64,000 bases of DNA. It comes from Cordilura impudica. Taxonomy: Eukaryota > Arthropoda > Insecta > Diptera > Scathophagidae. Location: the NCBI GenBank assembly GCA_963682025.1, contig OY821518.1:16715922-16779921 (forward strand), read 5' to 3'. How positions within the stretch are numbered: the stretch's first letter is position 1; every line of letters begins with the position of its first letter. The translations under genes were made by a program, and so were the position numbers. Shown here in pieces: positions 56,660 through 64,000 of this stretch. The notes under the pieces were generated by a model, which was not told the origin of the DNA, did no database searches, and saw only the letters and a program-made list of their open reading frames with translations.

Positions 56660-57515
56660 TATTCCCGTGTAAACCAAATTTGAGAGGAATCCGTTGAAAA
56701 ATACAAATTTGTATAGGAAAGAAATATACCACACAACAAAAAATTAATTTTATATGAAAAGTGGGCGTAAAAGTAGGCGTGGCGACCTTCCCTGGAATAT
56801 GTACTAAATTTCGGAGAAAGCCGTCGAAAGATAAAAATTACTATAACGAACAAATATACCAAAAAACAAAAAATGAATTTTATAAAAATGTGGGCGTAAA
56901 GGTAAGCGTAGCAAGAAAGATTATAATGAGACCTTTGCTGAGGTAGAGAGATCACGTTTTCCAAATTTCAGAGAAAGCCATTGAAAAATAAAAGTTTGTA
57001 TAGCAATCAAACAAAGAAAAAAATAAAAGGAAAAAATAAATTTTATATACATAGAAGTGGGCGCAAAGTAGGCGTGGCCTGTAAGAAGCATATGGTGGCT
57101 TTTCCTGGAGTATAGAGATCGTGTGTACCAAATTTCATAGACATCCCTTGAAAAATAAAAATTTTTATAGCGAACAAATATACAAAAAACAGAAAATGAA
57201 TTTTGTAAAAAAGTGGGCGTAAGAGTGGGCGCGGCCGCAAGAATTTCATGGTGACCTTGCCTGGAGTACAGAGATTGTGCGTACCAAATTTCAGAGCAAT
57301 CCGTTGAAAAATAAAAATTTGTAAAGCGAACAAATATACCAAAAAACAGAAAATGGATTGTATACAAAAAGTGGGCGTGGGCAGTAGGAATCATATGGCG
57401 ACCTTTCCCGGAGTACTGAGATGGTGTGTACCAAATTTCAGAGAAATCCGTTGAAAAATAAAAATTTGTATAGCGGTCAAACAAACAAACAAACAAAAAG
57501 AAAATGAATTTTATA
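56660..57515. repeat. Tandem array of ~130-bp units
   Basis: About six units with accaaatttcagagaaatcc, gttgaaaaataaaaatttgt, agcgaacaaatatacc, aaaaaacagaaaatgaattt, aagtgggcgtaag and gcgacctttcctggagta. Minus-strand frames (up to 202 codons, with IFVRYTNFYFSTDCSEIWYT-type repeats) arise because unit length keeps the frame open. I do not regard them as genes. Confidence 0.82.
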
Positions 57516-58328
57516 TATATAGATACCACTATGTGGTTTGGGTATAATGACTTTGTGCTGCTGTTCTGTAACTACCAAAAATATTTGACCTAGACCCATC
57601 TTTTATTATACCGATCAACTCAGAATCACTTTCTAAGTCGATTTGGCGATGTCCGTCCGTCCGTCCGTCCGTCCGTCTGTCCGCCTGTATGTCCATGTAA
57701 ACCTTGTAATCAAACTACAGGTTGCAAATATGAATTGAAATTTGGTATTTAAGCTTTCATCAGCCATAGGATGAACGATATTGAAATTGGTGAAATTCGG
57801 TCCATGTTCAGACCTAGTCTCCATACAAATGACCCCTACGAAATCTACATAAATTGCCATAAGATCCAAATTATAATATTGATCTCAGTAAAATTGGGTT
57901 TGTATGTGTTTATTATATCCATTAATCAGTATATAATCCCTATAGGACAATTCTTAGTCATGGACCCCATATAGAGCTGCTTCCCGATCTTCACTTAATT
58001 CTATCAAAAAACAAAAATATTACTCAGATTTTTCTCAAATTTGGTTTGTGTATATTTTTTCAAAATTTAAATGACTTTACCAAATATGGTCAGGATCGGT
58101 CCATTTTTCAACCTAGTCCCCATATAAATATATAGCATCCGATATGACCTATTTCATATCTGCAACTAAAAAAGTTTATAACAATGACACTCAAATTTGG
58201 TTTATGTTTATTTTCTTATCGAATTAGTTGGACCGAAAGATAGGGTCTCTAAACCATGGTATAGGATATCGTATAGTCGGTCTAGACCGACTATAATTTT
58301 CTTATTTGTTTAGTACTGCTTTACAACG

Positions 58329-60920
58329 CACATACGGGTATTTGATGATCTACGTGGCAAAATGTCAAATTATCAAAGCAAAGCAGGCCGTTAAAAACAA
58401 TTTAACTTAGAGGAGAGTTTTTAGAACACTACCCAACCCTTTTCTCATGCCTCACACTCACACGACTCGCTAAACTTAAGTCGTAACTCGGTCTTTGAAA
58501 TTGTTGTTTGTATATATTCCCAGTTGTTCGTGTAGGTGAGAATTCAAACTTAAATTGCATTTTTCTGTTGGTTTCATCATAATAAAGTTTATTTGAGGTA
58601 CTTTGAAGGTACCATCACGTTAGAGTGAAATTTTTTAAAAATATTTTTTTAAAATCTAGAAGTTGTTGTACTATCACGTTGTACTGTCACGTTTCGTTAC
58701 TAGAATCGAAAGTTTGATCCCATAACTTTTTCATCTTAATTACAAAAAAAAAAGAAAAAATAAAATCATAGTTAGGTTCACAATACGCCTTGGGAGTAAG
58801 AATCATTACCCGCAAATATTTGTTTGATAGAATGCAGACTTTTGATTTGTCTAGTTTAGAAGATAAATTAAATTCTTTGAAGAATCAACTAATTTCGGGG
58901 GAAAATTATGTAGAAGACCAAATTTATAGTTTAGAACGCAATTTCGCACACTTTAAATCAAATATTAAGCAGAGATGGTCAAAAGCTTATAAGAACGAAG
59001 ACGTATTTCTCAAAAACAATTATTCTTGGCTCGAAGGAACGCTTGAGATACCTGTTACTCCACAACCTCGATCTGGAAGACTATCTAGATTATTTAACGA
59101 ATCAAGTGAAAGAACTAACAGGAGAAAAACTGAAGAAGTGCGGTGTACTCTAGAAAAAGATGTAATCATACAGGCTGCATAGGAGGAATTGCGAAAAGCT
59201 GGAAAACGAAAGGCTGCTCAAATACTCAAAGAAGTCATTAATAGTCCAACACGGGCAAGTAAGTATAAAAAGGCTTTTTCTAAATCAAAGGGCGAAAAAA
59301 ACAGCCTCACTAATGCCAACACAAGCATTGTCGTTGTTTGTAGATGCCGATTTAACTCGTCGACAGTACGATATAGTGAGGAATACTAACAAGAAATTCT
59401 TCCCTTGTTATACTTTGGTACAAAAAGCGAAGCAAAAATGCTATCAACCCCCATAATCATGCAGAGTAACAAGTACCTCCGCCGAATCCGATTTACAGCC
59501 TTTGATTGAGTATACATTTAAGCGTATATCCATGTCCCTCGAAGAGGTTATAACGGCAGTAAAAGAGCAAGAACGAAATAGCTTCAAGTTGATTTCAAAA
59601 TGGGGCTGTGATGGGTCACATCAATCTCAATTCAAACAGAAATTTGTAAATGATATCGACTCAGATGCAAACATATTTCAAAGTTGTTTCGTCCCTTTAC
59701 GATAAGTTACTGGTAGTGAAGACGAAAAGCTGTTATAGCAAAACCCAACTCCTTCTTCGCTTTGATTTTGCCGACCTGTGAGATTTCGTTTTGTTTAAAG
59801 AAGATGCTGATGTTATTGAGGAAGTAATTAACTTTATAAAAAAGTCTGCGATGTCACTAAACCCCACAGAGATTAATTTAAATGAAAGCAAGTTCTCAGT
59901 CAGTCATGTCTTCATCATGACAATGGTAGATGGCAAAGTCTGCAACGCAGCTACTGGCACAAAATCCACGAGTCGTTGCTATATATGTGGGGCAACATCT
60001 AAGTATTTTAATAAAACTGATATTCGAAACGAAATAAGTTCTAAAGCTATGGAGTTTGGCCTTTCAGTTTTACACGCTAGAATTAGAATCTTTGAAACCA
60101 TTCTCCATTTGGCTTACAAGTTGCCAGTAAAGAAATATAGAGAGCGAAAGACTGAAGCAGAGAAAAAAATATTTAACTGGAAAAAAAAACTCGAAATGCA
60201 GAAAAGATTTCGCGAAGGAACTGGTTTACTAGTAGACATTACAAAGGCACATTTAGGCAATACCAATGACGGTAATACCAGTAGAAGGTTTTTTGGGGAC
60301 CCGAAATTGGCTTCCGACATAACAGAAATTAGTTATGAGCTAATATACCGATTAAAAGTCATACTAGAAACGATTTCAAGCGGACATTCAATTGATACGG
60401 TTAAATTCGATGAATATGCATTAGATACTGCTCGCTTATATATCAATTTGTACCCATGGCACTCAATGACCCCAACAATGCATAAAATACTAATGCATGT
60501 TGCAGTTATCATAAAGAACGCATTTTTGCTTATTGGGTAGCTTTCAGAGAAGGCTGCAGAAGAACGTAATAAACATCTTAGGCAATATCTCTAGGAAACA
60601 TTGCAAGAGAGACATTTTTAATCGGCTTCTTTTAACGTCAGAGCCTCTTATAAGTAGCATGAGGAACGTAAAAAGAAGAATAACAAACTCGTTTTTGCCT
60701 GAAACAATTCCTCTGCTTATGCCAGCGAAGCCCTGTTCGTGACGAATCTTCAGAGAGTGACGAAGATGACCACTAGTTTTTAAAATGTGTTTTTTTCCGT
60801 TTTTTTTCTTCTTATTTTTTTCTTATTTTTTCATATTTTTTCTTTCAATTCAATCCTCCAGAATAGGTTTCACACAACAAATAATTTTGGCCGCGTAGAT
60901 AATCAAAATATCCGTATGTG
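58329..60920 (+). mobile_element. Second Transib transposon (Transib-2), degenerate
   Basis: Inverted ends CACATACGG(G/A)TATTT(T)GAT.ATCTACG.GGC are flanked by the 5-bp direct repeat CAACG (58324-58328 and 60921-60925). The unoccupied sequence in T1 (cacaacgccgagg) has one copy. 2,592 bp with one decayed RAG1-like transposase. The ends and protein differ clearly from Transib-1, so it is a separate lineage. Confidence 0.88.
58832..60770 (+). pseudogene. Transib-2 transposase (RAG1 core-like), multiply broken
   Basis: Blocks in order: MQTFDLSSLEDKLNSL; GRLSRLFNESSERTNRRKTE; after a TAG, ELRKAGKRKAAQILKEVI; SLEEVITAVKEQERNSFK; LISKWGCDGSHQSQFKQKF with the first Asp (59610-59612); FIMTMVDGKVCNAATGTKST with the second Asp (59929-59931); CYIC; LGNTNDGNTSRRFFGDP; MTPTMHKILMHVAVIIKN; and, after an in-frame TAG at 60538-60540, LSEKAAEERNKHL with the catalytic-position Glu (60559-60561). 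Several stops and frame changes (about 59180, 59390, 59703, 60538, later) mark an old pseudogene that nevertheless keeps D, D and E codons. Confidence 0.9.
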
Positions 60921-61824
60921 CAACGTCGAGGTTCGGAGTCAATTAAATTGTTGATGATATCCATAGAAATTTTTCTTCATTCTGAATTAACTGCCTCCAT
61001 GAGAACTGTCTTGTTTAATTTCGTGTCCATATTTTTCGATCCACAATTTCCCAACTTTCTATGGAATTGAGATCTAATGATTGGGCTGACCATTCCAAAA
61101 CACTAATTGCATTAGATTTACAGCCAATCGGTTAGAACTCTTGAGGTGTGTTTTGAGTCATTGTCATGTTGGGACTTCCAGATCAGGGGCAAATTTTCCT
61201 CCGCGTGAGATACATTACGTCATTTAGAATTTTCCTATATTAATTGGACCCATTCCTTGGTCCGAAAAGAACCCCATACCATAATATTGCCACCTCGAAA
61301 CTTACCAGTTTTAATATTTCTTTTTTTTGGGTCCAGTGTTTTACCGGTTTGTCGTCATACCTCTAAATTAAACTTGGACTCATTTGCATAGAGAACAGTA
61401 CGAAAATTTTATCTTGATAAATTCATGAGTTCTTTAGCTAGATTAATACGAGCCATACGGGTTTTCATTGATATCAGTGGATTCTTCACAAGACGATAAC
61501 AACCAAGATCAGCCTCAGTTTGTACAGTTTCTTTCATACTATCTTCTATTTTTATTATCTTAAACAACTCTGATACATAAGTTTAAAAGTTTCCATTGTT
61601 TTGTCATCATTAAATTCGCTTATCTATGTTTTTTATATTTTTTTTTTACAAAAATTTGTTACCTGTTGATAGAGAACCCAACAAAGAGTGATTGCGCGAA
61701 AAAAAATTCATAATTTTAGGACTTAACGCGGAGATGTTAAAAAACAAAATTGGCAAAATTAGAATTTTGTAGAAGTTGCCAATGTATTGTCACTCACTCG
61801 TATATATTTTTGTCTTGCACAAAG

Positions 61825-62295
61825 AATTTGTGGATATTCTTTTCCTGTAAGGTGAACTTTCCTTCTGCTTGCAATTGTGATAACGACAACCGTCCCTCAT
61901 CACGAAGCCCATACAACCTAACCAGAATTGTTCCTCTGGATAGCTAACGGATTTCACAATGCAATAGTATGCTCAGTCCCAATTTCATCGCACAACAAAC
62001 GAAAGACCTTTGAGACTTTAATTAAATTTACCATTTGAATAGAATCGTTAAGTGTGTCATTGGGGTTCTCTCAGAATGCTACAGTGAACCCATTTAACTA
62101 ATGGACAAACTGCATTAATATTCGCTGTTAGTCCTGATTAATTGCCAGACATGACACGGGCTGCATCGGTTTTTACTCCGATTCACTTCCATGAGTCAAT
62201 TTAGTTTTCTTTCATAAATCCGCCCAAACAGTTGAAAGTTTCAGCCCCAGTCGTTCTGATAGATAAAGGTCTGCAAAATAACATTTCTACTTCTA
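61825..62295 (-). pseudogene. hAT-superfamily transposase relic (ZBED-like)
   Basis: One minus-strand frame, interrupted by stops, reads VEMLFCRPLSIRTTGAETFN, GVKTDAARVMSGN-SGLTANI, VCPLVKWVHCSILRE, then after a shift FVCCAMKLGLSILLHCEIR-LSRGTIL and VRLYGLRDEGRLSL. These match hAT/ZBED-type blocks as I know them (ELLFCKPL.., CTDGAASM.G.HSG, K.THC..HRE, H.EVRWLSRG.VL.R..ELR.E). The Trp of RWLSRG is a TAG here. The central region between HRE and FVCC is deleted. It lies directly beside the end of the Tc1 remnant. The short plus-strand frame at 61750-61947 is a shadow of this. Confidence 0.75.
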
Positions 62296-62587
62296 CTGAT
62301 TCATTGGTTACAAACCTTCATAGTTCGGAAAAAAAACATACACTGAATAAAAAACTCGTACTTATATGTAAACAAATATAGCTCAGACCAACAAACACAT
62401 ATTTTTATTTTCATTTCAATTATGTGTGTTTCTAAATTTTGTACGGTGCCCAACATAATCATGATTGTGTTTCGTTTTAATATTTCGTTATCTACACGAA
62501 CATTTCTCTACTACGTATTTTTTTTTTGTTTCGAACACACATAAACCACACAGATTCGAGTGTGCTTTATTTTAAGTTCTTACACGT

Positions 62588-62945
62588 GTACTGCTAAAAA
62601 ACAGAACATGTTCTTCTATGCGTATATCTAGAAATTAAAACATTATCCACTCGCGGTCGGAAAAATCTGAAGCATCCCTATAATAACGACAACAAATGTT
62701 TCAACCAAATTTATTTAAAAAATCTAAAATATTTCATTAGCAGTTATAAAAAATAAAAATAAAAAGATAATAATAAAAATAAAAATAAAAATAAAATAAA
62801 TAAAAATAAAAAGGGAGTAATAAAATAGAAAACAAAGAAATTTTATATGTTGTTTATGACATAATTTCGTTTTTCCGATCGCGAGTGGATAATTTTTTAA
62901 TTTTTAGATGTACGCGTTGAAGAACATGTTCTGCTTTTTTAGTCT
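62588..62945. mobile_element. Small foldback with ~75-bp inverted arms
   Basis: About 62588-62662 (ctgctaaaaaacagaacatg, ttatccactcgcggtcggaa) is inverted at about 62871-62945 (ttttccgatcgcgagtggat, gaagaacatgttctgctttt). Each arm contains the perfect 12-bp palindrome AGAACATGTTCT. The loop is non-coding and holds the AAAAAT microsatellite. Family unknown. Confidence 0.65.
62750..62815. repeat. (AAAAAT)n microsatellite
   Basis: Runs of AAAAATAAAAAT with small variations in the loop of the foldback. Confidence 0.85.
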
Positions 62946-63344
62946 ATATGCTCTTTTTAAATGTATATAATTTCAGCTAGCTCACACACATTCAGCCAAC
63001 GATCATCCAATACCATTTTGTTAATTTTTTTAAACCGTTTCTGGCGTGGCCACCTCACTATAGTGTTCATCTTGGCAGCTCGTTTGGCCTCGTTGAAACT
63101 CTGCCACACAGAGAAGAATCGGCTCGGCTTTAATGTTGTTTGGACTGAGACCTTTTAAATGCCAGTATTAATATTAAACAATTTTTTCGATGTTTTGAAA
63201 TTCACTAAAATCATTTACTTTTGATGGCTCCAAAAGAGAAAATACTGAACAACTTGGCGCCTTGTAACTTAAAACATAAGCCTAAGTAATTTTTTTTCAA
63301 ACTACTACCGCCATCTACATGTCAGGTCAGTTTGATCTGCGACC
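62946..63344. other. No recognisable gene
   Basis: Somewhat less AT-rich (about 63030-63130) than the flanks, with a 65-codon frame at 62961-63158 lacking any motif I recognise. Confidence 0.4.
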
Positions 63345-63485
63345 GCCCTCGTAACTAAATCGGCTCAGGATGCTGACTCAAACGTTATAATAAAAGGTGG
63401 GTCTAGGTCAATTATTTTTGGTAGTTAGAAATATCAATACAAACTCATTATACTATGACCACCTAGTTGTATAGGGTATTATAAA
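63345..63485 (+). mobile_element. Helentron-like repeat end fragment S11
   Basis: ctcgtaactaaatcggctca, ggtgggtctaggtcaattat, tttttggtagttagaaatat and tagttgtatagggtattata. Only the non-palindrome end of an old, diverged copy. Confidence 0.65.
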
Positions 63486-64000
63486 AAACTCCACCTTTTC
63501 GATCGACAAAGGGAGGATGACCTTGCAAAAGTATTATTGTTTATATTACTATTTATTTATGTTTTTCTATTTGTTTGGTTTTCTGCTAAATGTATTTCTT
63601 GTTTTAGTGTTTTATCTTAAAAAATAAGAAAAAAAAAAACATTGCCGACATTTGTTGTAAAATCGTTGGTTATACTTATTTCTTTTAAGGTTTTTGTTTT
63701 AGCCAACTTAAAAGAAAAATTGTTTTTGTTTTAGTATTATTTCTAACGATAACATGTGTTTTACGTTTCAACAGATTGTGTTTTTTACTTCTTGTTTGTT
63801 TTTCTACGAAAGTTTATAAAATGTTTGGCAAAATATTGTATTTTATTCAATTCTATTAATTTGATTTCTGTTTATTCTATGTTGTTACATTTGTTGATTT
63901 TAATTTAAAATCATAATCAATTTTTTGCTTTCAGCGTAACATTTTAAAATTGTGCAATATAATATTTTGTTGAAAAGAATGTTGTGGTTTACGAGTGTGT
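63486..64000. other. No recognisable gene
   Basis: AT-rich DNA to the window edge. I see no splice-flanked coding exon or repeat boundary. Confidence 0.45.

Larger units (their letters stand above)
55441..57523 (-). mobile_element. Larger Helitron H7 with two internal tandem arrays
   Basis: The minus strand begins TCTATATATATAAAATTC after A. It ends with the hairpin CCCGGGGAAGACCGGG, 10 nt, then CTAG at 55444-55441 before T. It interrupts S9 exactly at an A|T. No Rep/helicase coding was found; the 2.08 kb is largely two unrelated tandem arrays (55985-56400 and 56660-57515) plus A/T-rich spacer. It is a different family from H1-H6. Confidence 0.82.
55431..58312 (-). mobile_element. Helentron-like repeat S9, split by a Helitron
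   Basis: The piece TATAACCTA at 55432-55440 and the body from 57524 (taccactatgtggtttgggt ... palindrome ... ttttcttatttg) form one inverted S copy once 55441-57523 is removed. It is inserted in Tc1 remnant T3 between tattattttt and tttagtact. The GACG array (as GTCC units) is at about 57650-57680. Confidence 0.82.
55330..61800 (-). mobile_element. Tc1-like element remnant T3 split by nested insertions
   Basis: The three pieces 55330-55430 (tgctgttgacaaaacatgga, tatctattattttt), 58313-58328 (agtactgctttacaacg) and 60921-61800 are collinear with remnant T1. Removing the Helentron-like repeat S9 and the second Transib restores one element. The transposase in the last piece (minus strand) shows NDSKHTSRVLTDWL and other Tc1 blocks with many stops. 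Terminal repeats are decayed (gttgacaaaaca at left, tgtattgtcactcactc at right). Confidence 0.75.

Noticed and set aside
56921..57529. 202-codon and 99-codon frames with repeated motifs
   Set aside because: They follow the ~130-bp tandem units inside a Helitron. Frames stay open because of unit length, with no recognisable domain.
61750..61947. 65-codon plus-strand frame
   Set aside because: Antisense to the hAT relic and the Tc1 end. No independent support.

Overview
The window looks like nuclear DNA of an insect, most likely a higher fly. This is inferred from the very AT-rich sequence, arthropod-type splice signals, and a dense mix of mariner, Tc1, Transib, piggyBac-like, Helitron and non-LTR elements. 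No species can be named from the sequence. There is no sign of a bacterial or viral genome.

Only one convincing host gene segment is present: a 3,959-bp internal coding exon at 25974-29932 (+) of a large Ser/Thr/Asn/Gln-rich protein. It is bounded by a 3' splice site and a GTAAGT donor, and the apparent stop codon lies inside that donor. The rest of the gene is outside the window or hidden in unrecognised exons. I found no tRNA, rRNA or CRISPR array.

Region by region. 1-6.9 kb: A-rich minisatellite, a Transib (RAG1-like) transposase remnant, a Helitron, and two Tc1-like wrecks carrying small elements. 8.0-9.8 kb and 11.2-13.0 kb: two long inverted-repeat elements, the second with its own ORF. 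13.0-18.7 kb: Helitrons, inverted-repeat elements and a piggyBac-like element inside a Helentron-like repeat. 18.9-24.9 kb: LINE fragment, three copies of the Helentron-like repeat, a mariner with one copy nested in it, two MITEs and a second mariner type. 26-29.9 kb: the host exon. 31.1-35.35 kb: a Helentron-like repeat broken by a nearly complete Transib. 36.9-41.0 kb: a truncated mariner, a coding-like relic, and a mariner inside a TTTTTCAT array. 41-47 kb: mostly featureless, probably intronic. 47.8-49.2 kb: a DD34E Tc1-like pseudogene. 50.2-54.0 kb: Helentron-like repeat, mariner, LINE, Helentron-like repeat. 55.3-61.8 kb: one Tc1-like element that received a Helentron-like repeat (itself holding a Helitron) and a second Transib. 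61.8-63.5 kb: hAT transposase relic and a small foldback.

The most notable content is three different Transib relics. The one at 32330-35204 keeps the RAG1-type D, D, E residues, has a 5-bp CGACG target duplication, and has ends that start with CACAGTG followed at 22/23 bp by a nonamer-like box, as in V(D)J recombination signals.
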